Assembly: GCF_000828085.3 (NCBI RefSeq)
Contig: NZ_JXCA02000022.1
Coordinates: 18,997-69,190, forward strand
DNA from: Scytonema tolypothrichoides VB-61278
GTDB lineage: Bacteria > Cyanobacteriota > Cyanobacteriia > Cyanobacteriales > Nostocaceae
Direction of reading: 5' to 3'
Length of the DNA stretch: 50,194 nt
Of this stretch, positions 8,677 to 17,997 are shown piece by piece. The position numbers and the translations under genes were made by a program. The notes under the pieces are model-generated. The model did no database searches, had not been told where the DNA came from, and saw only the letters and a program-made list of their open reading frames with translations. How positions within the stretch are numbered: position 1 is the first letter of the stretch; each line of letters starts with the position of its first letter.

Positions 8677-9660
8677 TCAAGACTTGTTACTTAGCACTTC
8701 ACTATTGAAAATACAGCCAACTTCTGTCCCAACGGGCATTTCTAAGGTATCGCCGATTTTCTCGCCGTTGTGGTAAGCCGCAAGGAGAGCATCGCTAGTT
8801 TTACCCCAAGCGATCGTCCCATTAGCATCTAGGGCGATCGCTCCAAAATTCCTTTTATGTTCTTGTGCTTCTGTAAATGAGCGGTGCATGGCTTCTTTGA
8901 GAGATAGACCATCAGTGACACGTACTACAACTCGTGCTGCTAGACACTCGTCAATAATATCTTCTCCAATACCAGTACAACTTACAGCGGCATATTTTGT
9001 CGCATAATTCCCTGCTGGCATTGCAGAATCACTTACGCGTCCAATTCGCTCAAATCCCTTGCCACCCGTAGAAGTACCTACCGAAAGAAATCCTTGAGTA
9101 TCTAATGCAACTACACCAATCGTACCGCGTCGCGCATTGCTAGTTTCCACCAGTTCTGCGTCTGCTACCACACCAGCCATCGTTCTTTGAAAATTGTCCT
9201 GACGTTCCCGTATCCACTCTTGCAAGCGCAACTCAGTTAAGCCATTGTAGCTGGGGATTTGCAACTCCCTAGCCAGTTCTGCTGCACCGTAGTCTGAGAG
9301 TACGCGGTCAGGAGAGGTTTGTAAAGCGATCGCCAAGTCAATGGGATTTTTGACTCGTGAAACATTAATCACCCCACTAAAGCTTTGGGATGTTCCATCC
9401 ATCAAAGAAGCACTCATGCGGATTTGACCATCCGATTGCAGCACAGAACCTGTGCCAGCATTAAAACGGGGGTCGTCTTCCAACATTTGACAACCCCGCA
9501 CAACCGCCTCATTTGCAGATACTCCGGACTCTAGAAGAGAATAGACTTCCTCTATTATTTGGTAGAGAGAACGGCGTACCGCCTCAATTCCTCCTTTTGC
9601 CTTTAGAGAACTACCAGCGCCTCCATGAATAATTAACTTAGGTTGTACCTTGATCTCCAT
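8677..9660 (-). CDS. Isoaspartyl peptidase / plant-type L-asparaginase
   Basis: This 327-residue Ntn-hydrolase resembles IaaA/EcAIII and plant asparaginases, which cleave isoaspartyl dipeptides and asparagine and mature by self-cleavage. The start has KLIIHGGAGS; the cleavage site is RRGTIGVVALD with the nucleophile Thr180 becoming the N-terminus of the beta subunit; GRVSDSAMPAGNYA and SCTGIGEDII follow as expected for the substrate pocket. It acts in the cytoplasm, recycling damaged proteins or possibly cyanophycin-derived beta-Asp-Arg, the latter being inference from cyanobacterial biology. It is convergent with glmU. Confidence 0.94.
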   Translation of the reverse strand: MEIKVQPKLIIHGGAGSSLKAKGGIEAVRRSLYQIIEEVYSLLESGVSANEAVVRGCQMLEDDPRFNAGTGSVLQSDGQIRMSASLMDGTSQSFSGVINVSRVKNPIDLAIALQTSPDRVLSDYGAAELARELQIPSYNGLTELRLQEWIRERQDNFQRTMAGVVADAELVETSNARRGTIGVVALDTQGFLSVGTSTGGKGFERIGRVSDSAMPAGNYATKYAAVSCTGIGEDIIDECLAARVVVRVTDGLSLKEAMHRSFTEAQEHKRNFGAIALDANGTIAWGKTSDALLAAYHNGEKIGDTLEMPVGTEVGCIFNSEVLSNKS

Positions 9661-9690
9661 CTCTTTGTTTATTTACCCGTACCTTTACGG

Positions 9691-9858
9691 TCATTGATTT
9701 GATTCATTTTTAGCTTGTGAACGGTGACGACGGCAACGTTCTGAGCAATATTTCACGTCATCCCAGCAATCTGCCCATTTTTTGCGCCAAGTAAAAGGGC
9801 GCTGACATACCGGACAAATTTTTGTGGGCAGGTCAGATTTAGAACGAGCACGTCCCAT
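9691..9858 (-). CDS. Small DUF2256-type zinc-ribbon protein
   Basis: A 55-residue frame starts at ATG 9858 and stops at 9691. It reads MGRARSKSDLPTKICPVCQR at the start and contains CPVCQRPFTWRKKW and YCSERCRRHR, giving two CxxC-type cysteine pairs (C15/C18 and C38/C42) spaced like a small zinc ribbon. The layout matches the DUF2256 family of tiny, basic, cysteine-paired bacterial proteins of unknown function. It lies 30 bp upstream of the isoaspartyl peptidase gene on the same strand, so the two may be co-transcribed. The metal site is inferred. Confidence 0.85.
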   Translation of the reverse strand: MGRARSKSDLPTKICPVCQRPFTWRKKWADCWDDVKYCSERCRRHRSQAKNESNQ

Positions 9859-10108
9859 ATTATTAATCAGCAGCTTAGAGCTAGATTTCTGAGATTTGGA
9901 AATTAATTATAGCTACTTTGGGACAAGACAATAGTAAAGTTTTTGACTTAATTGTAGGGTATTGATTGTCATGCATCTTCAGAGAGAAATCAAGGAGTGT
10001 CCCAAGAGTGAAGAGCTTTTTTCCACTTCTAATGATCGCTCAACGTAGATTAATACTATACTAAGACGCCAGAACAGTACCCAGAATCAGCAATTTAAAT
10101 TTTGGATT

Positions 10109-11263
10109 GTGGATATTTATAAAAATGTACTTCGTCCCCTTTTGTTCACTCTGCTTAAAGCAAATCCAGAGTGGATGCACTCCTCAACGATTCGCAGTTT
10201 AAACTGGTTGGGAAAAACTAACCACCAAGCACCTGCAAGTTGGATTAACCAATTTCTAGCACAGTCCTTTTGTCTATCTGATGCACGTCTAGAACAAAAT
10301 CTCTTTGGGCTGCACTTTCCTAACCCTTTAGGTTTAGCGGCTGGATTTGATAAGGATGGCGTTGCAGTTCCTATGTGGTCAAAACTTGGTTTTGGCTTTG
10401 CAGAAGTGGGAACTGTTACTTTTCATGCACAGCCAGGAAATCCCCGTCCTCGCTTGTTTCGCTTACCCTTGGACAAAGCCGCCCTTAACCGTATGGGCTT
10501 TAACAATCAAGGTGCACTAGCAATGGTGGAACGGTTAACACAACGTAAGCAAGAGTTAAATTTATCTATACCTATAGGTATTAATCTGGGAAAATCTAAG
10601 ATAACTCCTCTCGAAGAAGCTGCCAAGGATTATCTCGATAGCTTTCGGTTACTGAAGAATTTCGGAGACTATTTTGTCGTCAATGTCTCTTCACCTAATA
10701 CGCCAGGGTTGCGATCGCTCCAAGATGCCCCGATGCTTAGTTCTATCTTGGATGCTTTACAACAGGAAAATAGTGCATATAAGCCTATTTTTGTCAAAAT
10801 AGCTCCTGATTTGGAATGGGAGGCGATCGCCGATATTATTTCCCTAGCAAAAACCTATCAATTAGCTGGAATTATTGCCACCAACACCACTATCCGTAGG
10901 GATGGACTAAAAACAAAGGTGATTGACCAAACAGGCAAATCACCTCAACAAGAAGCCGGTGGTATCAGCGGTGCCCCACTAAAAGAACGTTCCACCGAAA
11001 TTATTCGTTTTATTTGGCAGCAAACAGCAGGTCAATTACCGATTATCGGTGTTGGCGGCATATTTACTCCTGAAGATGCTTGGGAGAAAATCACAGCCGG
11101 TGCTTGCCTCATTCAGGTTTATACAGGCTGGATTTACGAAGGTCCAGCCATGATACGCCACGTTCTTCAAGGGTTGCTATATAAGCTAGAACAAAGCGGA
11201 TTAAATACTATTTCCGAAGCTGTCGGTTTACAAGGAAAAATAGCTGGAAAAATGGAAAAGTAA
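10109..11263 (+). CDS. pyrD: Dihydroorotate dehydrogenase, class 2 (quinone-dependent)
   Basis: PyrD oxidises dihydroorotate to orotate in pyrimidine synthesis, passing electrons to membrane quinone. The 384-residue length and N-terminal helical extension (about 1-60) identify class 2. Motifs: [58 protein letters not shown] (catalytic Ser), KIAPDL, ATNTT and PIIGVGGIF for FMN phosphate binding. The start is GTG at 10109; no ATG lies at a better position upstream of the extension. It stands alone, with a heptamer repeat just beyond its stop. Confidence 0.96.
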   Translation: MDIYKNVLRPLLFTLLKANPEWMHSSTIRSLNWLGKTNHQAPASWINQFLAQSFCLSDARLEQNLFGLHFPNPLGLAAGFDKDGVAVPMWSKLGFGFAEVGTVTFHAQPGNPRPRLFRLPLDKAALNRMGFNNQGALAMVERLTQRKQELNLSIPIGINLGKSKITPLEEAAKDYLDSFRLLKNFGDYFVVNVSSPNTPGLRSLQDAPMLSSILDALQQENSAYKPIFVKIAPDLEWEAIADIISLAKTYQLAGIIATNTTIRRDGLKTKVIDQTGKSPQQEAGGISGAPLKERSTEIIRFIWQQTAGQLPIIGVGGIFTPEDAWEKITAGACLIQVYTGWIYEGPAMIRHVLQGLLYKLEQSGLNTISEAVGLQGKIAGKMEK

Positions 11264-11306
11264 AAAGAAGTTTCTTTTATCAGTGAATAGTTACTAGTAC
11301 AGTTAA

Positions 11307-11341
11307 TAACTGGTAACTGGTAACTGGTAACTGGTAACTGA
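11307..11341. repeat. TAACTGG heptamer STRR
   Basis: Four exact TAACTGG units are followed by TAACTGA. The array fills the gap between the convergent pyrD and membrane-protein genes. Confidence 0.9.
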
Positions 11342-11350
11342 ATAACTTTT

Positions 11351-12088
11351 TTAACTTTTGCCTTCTTCTGCCGGGAAAAACTCTTTCGTTTTTCGGGAGT
11401 ATTTCCAAGCAATTCCATCTGGATCCCTGCTGCGACTCCACTCTGGAAAATCGGGGTCGTCCCGCCGCTTATAAACTGTGCTGGAATAAACATTGAGACG
11501 CTTGGCAAGTTCAGATTGAATCAAAGAGCCAAACATCAATTGTTTTTCCAGCGGTTTTTTAACTTCCTCTTGGATTGGCTGAGGTAGTGGTTCAGTTTCT
11601 AGTTCTTGTAAAACTGGCTCGGGTGGTGGTGGTGGTACTAGAAACGGTAGCGCATACTGGGCAACAACTGATTGACTTTCAAGTTCTTTCGGTGGCTCGC
11701 TACTGTCAAGTATGCTCCCTAGAGTACTGGCAGTTATAAATTGATAGACTTTGCTTCCGTCTTCGGAGTTAACCGTGCTAGCAGCAAATTCCGATGCTTT
11801 CGTATCTAGGTAGCGTTTTGCCTTTTCCCCAGGAAAATTGCCCTTGATGGCCAAATCCATTGGCGTAATCTTGCCTTGGTTTTCCCGAATCAGTTGATGG
11901 AAAATCGGGTTTACCTTTTGGCACCACTGTTGCCATGTATAAAGTTGCCAGACATTGAAAGCCAAGACAAGTAGGATTAGTCCCAGCCAAATTCGCCAAG
12001 TAGCAACCAGGAAAATAATCAAAAACGAAATAGGCAAAAGTAGAACTAGAAAACCCTTGCCGTCGCTTTCTATAGTTTTTTCACTCAT
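11351..12088 (-). CDS. Membrane-anchored protein with putative C-terminal DNA-binding tail
   Basis: From the preferred start at 12088 (MSEKTIESDGKGF) the protein has 245 residues; an upstream ATG at 12139 would add 17 poorly convincing residues. A transmembrane hairpin spans about residues 12-52 (FLVLLLPISFLIIFLVATW, then IWLGLILLVLAFNVW). The middle (about 55-120) is a conserved soluble segment with ENQGKITPMDLAIKGNF. A proline-rich linker follows (LVPPPPPEPVLQ), then a C-terminal domain with SELAKRLNVYSSTVYKRRDD and PDGIAWKYS, which reads like the recognition helix region of excisionase or MerR-like helix-turn-helix domains. No family name is recognised. A membrane-tethered regulator is inference from this layout. 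Confidence 0.75.
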   Translation of the reverse strand: MSEKTIESDGKGFLVLLLPISFLIIFLVATWRIWLGLILLVLAFNVWQLYTWQQWCQKVNPIFHQLIRENQGKITPMDLAIKGNFPGEKAKRYLDTKASEFAASTVNSEDGSKVYQFITASTLGSILDSSEPPKELESQSVVAQYALPFLVPPPPPEPVLQELETEPLPQPIQEEVKKPLEKQLMFGSLIQSELAKRLNVYSSTVYKRRDDPDFPEWSRSRDPDGIAWKYSRKTKEFFPAEEGKS

Positions 12089-12393
12089 GCCGGTAACTGC
12101 CAAGTGACTGTGTGTGCAAATAATAATATATCTTGGCAAAAATTGGGGACATTATTTGTAGTATTTATTGATTTGCCAAAAAAATTTTGGCAAAACCAAA
12201 CAAAAGGTGTAACCTCCACCTAGTCAAGCACTTTGTGTGATGTGTGGAGAGATAAAAGTTAGGAGAAAATTTTTTACCCTAGCCCTTGACGTTTTATAAT
12301 ACACATACTACATTAAAGAACAAGCACATGCTTAGAAAAAATTCAATTTTCAGCCGTGGAGAATGCGTTAAAAAATTAAAAACGTTTCTTCTG

Positions 12394-12427
12394 ATTTTGA
12401 ATTTTGAATTTTGAATTTTGAATTTGA
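12394..12427. repeat. ATTTTGA heptamer STRR
   Basis: Four exact ATTTTGA units and a degenerate fifth lie immediately upstream of the tRNA-like fragment. Confidence 0.85.
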
Positions 12428-12431
12428 CTTG

Positions 12432-12453
12432 TGGCGGCTAGCTCAGTTGGTAG
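12432..12453 (+). pseudogene. tRNA 5' fragment (D-arm remnant)
   Basis: The stretch contains TAGCTCAGTTGGTAGA, the canonical U8/A9, D-stem and D-loop of many bacterial tRNAs, preceded by an acceptor-like GGCGGC. After GGTAGA the sequence no longer follows a tRNA: there is no anticodon arm, T-arm or matching 3' acceptor downstream. It reads as a broken tRNA gene whose 3' side was replaced by the xisI remnant. The isoacceptor cannot be named. Confidence 0.5.
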
Positions 12454-12582
12454 ATTCAGTGGAATGGTACAGAAGATGACATTGCTGCTGAATTAGTGGA
12501 GATGGGTGTAACAAAGCAGGATATTGTCTTGGGCTTCCACACGCCTCATATGCGACAGTTTACGGATTTTGCTGTTGGGTAG
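12454..12582 (+). pseudogene. xisI: xisI 3' remnant (fdxN-element excision controlling factor)
   Basis: Forty-two codons before a TAG read IQWNGTEDDIAAELVEMG and then TKQDIVLGFHTPHMRQFTDF, ending AVG. This matches the C-terminal third of XisI, a roughly 110-residue protein that works with XisH and XisF on excision of the fdxN element in heterocyst-forming cyanobacteria. An in-frame TAG lies immediately upstream (12451-12453) and there is no start codon or N-terminal part, so it is a truncated remnant. It abuts a tRNA-like 5' fragment. XisI recognition is from memory of the conserved tail. Confidence 0.7.
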
Positions 12583-12980
12583 TTAGCAGGCGATATCGCA
12601 CTTACTATAGAAACTACATTCCGCACCCGGCACTGTCACAATCGGTTTTTGGTGAATTCTGGAGATAAAAAGTTTTTTTTATACAAAAAACGTATATTTG
12701 TCGTTCTGTTAAGCGTTAAGAGTTCCCTAAAAATCTGTAGTGTGACACTTGAGGGTGCGCAAGGTGAGATATAAGTCTTTACTTCTCAATTTCACCGATT
12801 TGCCTATTTGCGATTTATCCTTACAGATGCAATATATAAGCGCCCCACAACCAGCGATTGCAACCCGTTACTAATTTCCTCCTCAAGAGTATTTTTTTAC
12901 ATTAACTCAAACTTTAACTTTCTCTTAACCTTAACTTTTGTTTTGTCCTATTTAATACAATTATAGTACGGCGGCGCGGA

Positions 12981-13008
12981 AGTCCAAAGTCCAAAGTTCA
13001 AAGACTCA
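12981..13008. repeat. AGTCCAA heptamer STRR
   Basis: Two exact AGTCCAA units followed by AGTTCAA and AGACTCA, upstream of the methyltransferase gene. Confidence 0.7.
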
Positions 13009-13104
13009 TACCACAAGCTTGTTGGTAATTTTTAATGCTAGCTTTATTTCCGCAACGCTGTAGTAGTTAGAAATTACACAAATCACGAAGTTTAGGGAGT
13101 ACAT

Positions 13105-13710
13105 ATGAATATATTGAGTAACGTGAGTAACCCGAAAATGATTTTGAGAGGTTTAAAAGTAATTACTTATACAATGATGGGTTGGGAAATGCCGCTTCCA
13201 TATCATGATCGCTATATATTGGAACAAAAAATTATTCCTTTTTTTATTGAGCAAAAGGAATTTACTAAGGTCTTATTTGTAGGATGTGGTTCTTATACAA
13301 AGCACTACGAAAAATGGTTTTCAAAAAAAGAATACTGGACAATTGATATTAACCCAATGAAAAAAATTTATGGAGCCAAGAAGCATATTACTGGCTCTAT
13401 GAGTGATTTAAATCTTTATTTTAAAGAAAACGATTTAGATTTAATTCTCTGTAATGGTGTTTTCGGCTGGGGATTGAATGAGAGGAAAGACGTGGAAGAT
13501 GCATTTTTGGGATGCTACCAATCTTTACGTCAGGGCGGTGTCCTTGTCTTAGGGTGGGATGACCTTCCAGAAAAGAAACCTTTTCCCTTAGAAACTTGTG
13601 AAAGCTTAAATCGTTTTCAATCCTACTTTTTCCCTCCTCTATCAACTTCACAATATAGAAATGTGGCAGATAAATCAGAAAAACATGTCTTTAATTTTTA
13701 TGTCAAGTAA
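13105..13710 (+). CDS. Class I SAM-dependent methyltransferase, substrate unknown
   Basis: This 201-residue protein has a SAM-binding motif I (VLFVGCGSYTKHYEKWF, about 51-67), an acidic strand end (YWTIDINPMKK) and LDLILCNGVFGWGLNE in the motif IV position, followed by LRQGGVLVLGWDD. This order is typical of class I methyltransferases. The substrate is not evident and the neighbours give no pathway. The ATG at 13105 follows AGGGAG, a credible ribosome binding site. The gene is AT-rich compared with neighbours and sits next to the tRNA/xisI scar, so recent acquisition is possible but unproven. Confidence 0.8.
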   Translation: MNILSNVSNPKMILRGLKVITYTMMGWEMPLPYHDRYILEQKIIPFFIEQKEFTKVLFVGCGSYTKHYEKWFSKKEYWTIDINPMKKIYGAKKHITGSMSDLNLYFKENDLDLILCNGVFGWGLNERKDVEDAFLGCYQSLRQGGVLVLGWDDLPEKKPFPLETCESLNRFQSYFFPPLSTSQYRNVADKSEKHVFNFYVK

Positions 13711-13740
13711 AAGGAACTAAACAGAGGGAATATTTTCTTG

Positions 13741-14274
13741 TTATGCATTTACATTCCCCTCAATATAAGTTGTCACGATATAATTTTCCTGCACAAAAGG
13801 TTTAAATCCCCGCTTAAGATAGTTGGTGAGTGCCGCTGGATGGTCTAATGTGCAGGTATGTACCCAAATGCGATGAGTTGCCTTTTTCCAAGCCTGCTCA
13901 ATTGCTATTGTTAGTAGAGACTTACCAAGTCCACGTCCTGTATACTCCTTGAGTAGCCCAAAGTAGGCAATATTAACTGAGCCATCTTCATATTGGTGTA
14001 ACTCAAAGTAACCGCCAGGTGCTCCTGTGTAGTACAGCACCCACAATGAAATGCTTGGTTGACTTAGGTGTGCTTGAATCTGCTCATCTGTCCAACTGCA
14101 ACGGTCTATCCAATGATAGTCACGTCCAACTTCACAATACAGATAACGGTAAAAGGATGCAGGACAATCAAAAATTTGAGTAACGTGTGCCCTATCGTCT
14201 ACGAGCTTTGCTGGCTGATGCTCATCGGGTGATAGCATTTGCAGGTAAGTTCTTGTAACTTCGATGCTTTTCAT
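13741..14274 (-). CDS. GNAT-family N-acetyltransferase
   Basis: From the preferred ATG at 14274 (MKSIEVTRTYLQM) the protein has 177 residues; an earlier ATG at 14328 would add a hydrophobic stretch not expected in this family. The GNAT acetyl-CoA motif A is seen as YFGLLKEYTGRGLGKSLL (Q/RxxGxG/A pattern), preceded by GAPGGYFELHQ and followed by WVHTCTLDHPAALTNYLKRG. The substrate is unknown. It ends 30 bp from the convergent methyltransferase gene. Confidence 0.87.
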   Translation of the reverse strand: MKSIEVTRTYLQMLSPDEHQPAKLVDDRAHVTQIFDCPASFYRYLYCEVGRDYHWIDRCSWTDEQIQAHLSQPSISLWVLYYTGAPGGYFELHQYEDGSVNIAYFGLLKEYTGRGLGKSLLTIAIEQAWKKATHRIWVHTCTLDHPAALTNYLKRGFKPFVQENYIVTTYIEGNVNA

Positions 14275-14421
14275 ACTCAAAACTTTACACAATAAAAAGT
14301 AAAATATATACTTTTGTAAACATATCAATACAGCCCCAGGACAGAAGATAAATTTTTTGAACCTTGATATTAATAATCCTTTAGCCGAGCAATCAACCGC
14401 AGCTTATCTGAGGAGTTATTA

Positions 14422-16527
14422 ATGCATCTGGAACCCATTGTTTCTTTCGCCATTCTGCTGACGGTTATCTTAATTGTCCCTCTGTTGTTTGAACGCTTAA
14501 AGCTGCCAGGATTAATAGGGCTACTGATAGCAGGTGTAGCTTTGGGGCCGCACGGATTGCGTCTCCTCAACACTGACTCGGAAACCCTCAAGCTCCTTTC
14601 TGACATAGGGCTGGTGTACCTGATGTTTGTGGCAGGGCTGGAAATTGATATGGAGCAGTTTGAGCGAACCAAGCATCGTTCCATCGGCTTTGGCACCTTT
14701 ACCTTCCTTGTGCCCCTGATTGTAGGAACAATTGTGGGACGAATGTTTGGTTTTGGTTGGAATGCTTCCGTTTTGATTGGCTCTTTGTTTGCTTCCCACA
14801 CTTTGCTGGCATACCCAATCATCAGTCGGTTGGGAGTCATCAATAATGAAGCTGTAACTGTTACTATTGGTGCAACCATCTTTACAGATATCGGCTCACT
14901 GCTGGTCTTAGCAGTGTGTGTCGCTATCCATGAAGGAGCATTCTCTACATTTAGTCTAGTCAAGCTACTACTCGGGCTGGTTATCTACTCTGCTGTTATC
15001 CTATTTGGCTTTAAGTGGTTGGGACATGAATTTTTTCGGCGAACGGGAGACGAACAAGGAAACCAATTTTTATTTATCCTCCTGGTTGTTTTTATCTCGG
15101 CGCTGGGAGCAGAGGTGATTGGGGTAGAAAAAATTGTTGGGGCATTTCTGGCAGGGTTAGCAGTCAATGAGGTTATTGGTTCTGGACCAGTTAAAGAAAA
15201 GGTAGTCTTTGTTGGTAATGTCCTGTTCATCCCAATTTTCTTTGTTGACTTAGGCTTGTTGATTGATATTCCAGGATTTATAAAAAGCATTAGTTCTGTA
15301 TGGTTGACTCTAGCAATTCTAGTGGGTTTAATTGGCAGTAAAGGAGCAGCAGCACTTCTGGCAAAAGTCGTTTACCGCTACAACTGGCGGGAAATGATTA
15401 CGATGTGGTCGTTGTCTTTGCCCCAAGTAGCGGCGACGCTAGCGGCAACTTTGGTGGGGTACCGGGCAGGGTTACTAACCGAAGGTATACTCAATGGTGT
15501 CATCGTTTTGATGATAGTGACAGCGACATTAGGACCACTCATCACCGCCCGAAGTGCTCTTGGGTTGACGATAACGGATACAACTGGCGAACCATCTGAA
15601 TCAATGCTTGGCAGGAAACAAGACCCAACTCAAGCGTTGACAGTGGTTGTACCTGTTCACAACCCAGAAACAGAAAGAAATTTGATTGAAATGGCGGCAC
15701 TATTAATCCGTCGGGAATCTGGTAGAGTCGTCCCCCTGGCGGTTACACCTGCTCACATTCACATGGACTCACCAGAGTTGGAGAAGCACATACAGCGAAG
15801 TAAGATTCTTCTGTCTAAAGCAGTAGAACTTGGTCGGGAATTTGGGGTAGAAGTCGAACCACTGGCACGCATTGATCAAGGGATTGTTCAAGGTATTAGC
15901 CACGCTAGCCGAGAGCAAGACGCTAGTTTGATTGTCATGGGCTGGAGTAGAACCACCGGCATACGTGCCCGTTTGTTTGGTAATGTGATTGATAGTGTGC
16001 TTTGGGCATCTCACTGCCCCGTGGCTGTGACTCGCCTGCTGGATTCACCTAGTAATATCCGCAGCATTTTGGTACCTATTGAAAATCTTAGCCAAGAAGC
16101 AGTGCGAGTTGTGCGATTTGCGGAGATTTTTGCAGAAGCTAATCAGGCAGAAGTAACGCTGTTGCATGTGTGCGCTCGCCGTACTTCCCCTGCCCGTATT
16201 TCTTGGATGGAGTCGCAATTGGATCTCCTGGTTTCCAAAGACTTTCCCCAAAGCCGTACGAACATCAAAGTTGTTCCATCTGATAATGTGGTGAATCCTA
16301 TCCTCAAGGCGTCGAAATCTTGTGATCTGCTGGTACTGCGATCGCGCCGTCGCCGCCTAAACATTGGTGAAGTTGCTGTCAGTGATGTGACGACTCAAGT
16401 CGTACAGCAGATTCAGTGTTCAGTTGTGCTACTAGGGGAACCACAAAGTTACCAAGACAATTTAAGTAAAGCTAGAGAGCTTGTCAAAAAATCATCTCCA
16501 GTAAACTTGACAAAACAAGAGATTTAA
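14422..16527 (+). CDS. Cation:proton antiporter (CPA2 type) with C-terminal UspA-like domains
   Basis: This 701-residue protein begins with about 12 hydrophobic segments (residues 5-390) of the CPA2 Na+(K+)/H+ exchanger fold: LKLPGLIGLLIAGVALGPHG, GLVYLMFVAGLEIDM, ASHTLLAYPI and ALGAEVIGVEKIVGAFLAGL, the last carrying acidic residues expected at the ion site. The C-terminal 280 residues are soluble and read as two universal-stress-like domains (TVVVPVHNPETERNLIEMAA; SLIVMGWSRTTG; SILVPIENLSQEAVRVVRFA; LLVLRSRRRR). This layout is common in cyanobacterial NapA/NhaS-type antiporters, where the tail may sense nucleotides. Role: pH and salt homeostasis; the ion is not certain. Confidence 0.92.
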   Translation: MHLEPIVSFAILLTVILIVPLLFERLKLPGLIGLLIAGVALGPHGLRLLNTDSETLKLLSDIGLVYLMFVAGLEIDMEQFERTKHRSIGFGTFTFLVPLIVGTIVGRMFGFGWNASVLIGSLFASHTLLAYPIISRLGVINNEAVTVTIGATIFTDIGSLLVLAVCVAIHEGAFSTFSLVKLLLGLVIYSAVILFGFKWLGHEFFRRTGDEQGNQFLFILLVVFISALGAEVIGVEKIVGAFLAGLAVNEVIGSGPVKEKVVFVGNVLFIPIFFVDLGLLIDIPGFIKSISSVWLTLAILVGLIGSKGAAALLAKVVYRYNWREMITMWSLSLPQVAATLAATLVGYRAGLLTEGILNGVIVLMIVTATLGPLITARSALGLTITDTTGEPSESMLGRKQDPTQALTVVVPVHNPETERNLIEMAALLIRRESGRVVPLAVTPAHIHMDSPELEKHIQRSKILLSKAVELGREFGVEVEPLARIDQGIVQGISHASREQDASLIVMGWSRTTGIRARLFGNVIDSVLWASHCPVAVTRLLDSPSNIRSILVPIENLSQEAVRVVRFAEIFAEANQAEVTLLHVCARRTSPARISWMESQLDLLVSKDFPQSRTNIKVVPSDNVVNPILKASKSCDLLVLRSRRRRLNIGEVAVSDVTTQVVQQIQCSVVLLGEPQSYQDNLSKARELVKKSSPVNLTKQEI

Positions 16528-16647
16528 AAATAATAATTGCAAACAGCAGAATCCAAAATCGAAGTCAAGATAGATGCAGCTGTAACTAAAATTAGTTGAA
16601 GATAGAAGCAAAAATCAGTTCTTTGCTCTTGATTCTTCCCGAAAGTC

Positions 16648-17997
16648 ATGACATTCGATTACGATCTGTTTGTGATTGGTGCTGGTCCAGGAGGACTGGC
16701 AGCAGCTAAAAAAGCAGCAAGCTATGGCGTCCGTGTCGCTATTGCCGAACAAGAAGCCGTCGGTGGTACTTGTGTTAATCGCGGCTGCGTACCCAAAAAA
16801 TTGATTGTCTACGCTGCTGATTTTGCCTTACAAAACCAGATGGCACACAGCTACGGTTGGAGTGACGGCCATTCCCACTTTGACTGGACACAATTCATCA
16901 AGTCCGTACACCAGCATATCGAAAGCATTCACCATTCGTATTTTGAGCAGTTGCAAGCAGCTGGCATTGAATTGATTCGGGGTCGTGCGACTTTCGTCGA
17001 TTCTCACACTGTCGAGATTAACGAACGCAAATATACGGCTGACAAGATTTTAATTGCTGTGGGTGGGGGCGCTATTAAGCCAAACATTCCAGGCATTGAA
17101 TACGCCCTAACTTCTCGCCAGATGTTTGATTTACCCTACTTACCCGAACGGTTAGCAATTATTGGCGGCGGCTATATTGGTGTGGAATTTTCGAGCATGA
17201 TGAACGCTTTTGGGTGCGATGTCACGATCATTGAGCGAGATGAGATGATTTTATCAGGATTTGATGATGACATCCGCTTGGGTGTTCAAGAAGGTTTGAA
17301 CAAAAGGGGAATTCGCTTTATTGGCAACAGCAGCATCAAACAAATCAAATACTCAGAAGATAAATTGGTGTTAACCATCACTGGCGACTCCCGAAAAACA
17401 ATTGCGGCAGATACTATATTGATTGCCACAGGTCGTGGTCCAAATACCAAAAATCTCGGTTTGGAAAACGCTGGAGTAGAACTTGAGGAAAAAGGCGCAA
17501 TTAAAGTCGATGACTACAACCGCACAACTGCGGAAAACATTTTTGCCGTGGGTGATTGCACAAATCGCTTGCAATTAAGCCCAGTTGCCAAAGCAGAAGG
17601 TCATGCTTTTGCCAACACAGTTTTTGGCAAAAAACCCCAAAAAGTCGATTATGAACAAGCCCCCTCTGCTGTTTTTGCCCGTCCAGAAGCAGCCGCTGTG
17701 GGCTTAACCGAAGCAAAAGCACGGGAAAAATTTGGCGAAGCTGTCAAATGCTACAGCGTTCACTTTCAACCAATGCTATCTCAAATGACACAAAACGACG
17801 AACAAGCTACGATTAAAATAGTAGTGAATGGTGAATCTGAACGTGTTTTGGGCGCTCACATGGTTGGTGAACATGCTGCAGATATCATTCAAAGTCTCGC
17901 TGTTGCTATTCGCAAGGGCATTACCAAGCAAGACATAGATGAGACAATTGGCATTCATCCCACGACGGGTGAGGAGCTTCTTTTTCATTCTCTGTAA
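16648..17997 (+). CDS. Glutathione-disulfide reductase-type flavoenzyme, paralog 1
   Basis: This 449-residue pyridine nucleotide-disulfide oxidoreductase has the FAD motif VIGAGPGGLAAA (9-20), redox-active GGTCVNRGCVPKK with Cys42 and Cys47, a second dinucleotide motif AIIGGGYIGVEF, the FAD-binding FAVGDCTNRLQLSPVA, and the C-terminal GIHPTTGEE with the catalytic His-Glu pair. These fit glutathione reductase, keeping glutathione reduced with NADPH. A close paralog follows 291 bp downstream on the same strand, an apparent tandem duplication. Dihydrolipoamide dehydrogenase is less likely because the CVNRGCVPKK form and the lack of a lipoamide pattern point to glutathione reductase. Confidence 0.88.
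   Translation: MTFDYDLFVIGAGPGGLAAAKKAASYGVRVAIAEQEAVGGTCVNRGCVPKKLIVYAADFALQNQMAHSYGWSDGHSHFDWTQFIKSVHQHIESIHHSYFEQLQAAGIELIRGRATFVDSHTVEINERKYTADKILIAVGGGAIKPNIPGIEYALTSRQMFDLPYLPERLAIIGGGYIGVEFSSMMNAFGCDVTIIERDEMILSGFDDDIRLGVQEGLNKRGIRFIGNSSIKQIKYSEDKLVLTITGDSRKTIAADTILIATGRGPNTKNLGLENAGVELEEKGAIKVDDYNRTTAENIFAVGDCTNRLQLSPVAKAEGHAFANTVFGKKPQKVDYEQAPSAVFARPEAAAVGLTEAKAREKFGEAVKCYSVHFQPMLSQMTQNDEQATIKIVVNGESERVLGAHMVGEHAADIIQSLAVAIRKGITKQDIDETIGIHPTTGEELLFHSL

Larger units (their letters stand above)
12140..13104. other. Scarred intergenic region with tRNA-like and xisI remnants
   Basis: This 965-bp gap has no intact gene. It holds a heptamer array (12394-12427), a tRNA-like D-arm fragment (about 12432-12453), the 3' end of xisI (12454-12582) and another heptamer array (12981-13008). 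The stretch 12583-12980 is AT-rich without recognisable content apart from T-rich runs. Confidence 0.6.

Noticed and set aside
14370-14963. Long minus-strand open frame inside the antiporter gene
   Set aside because: It lies opposite clear antiporter coding sequence, has a skewed Ser/Thr/Pro/Arg composition and no domain; it is a shadow of the real gene.
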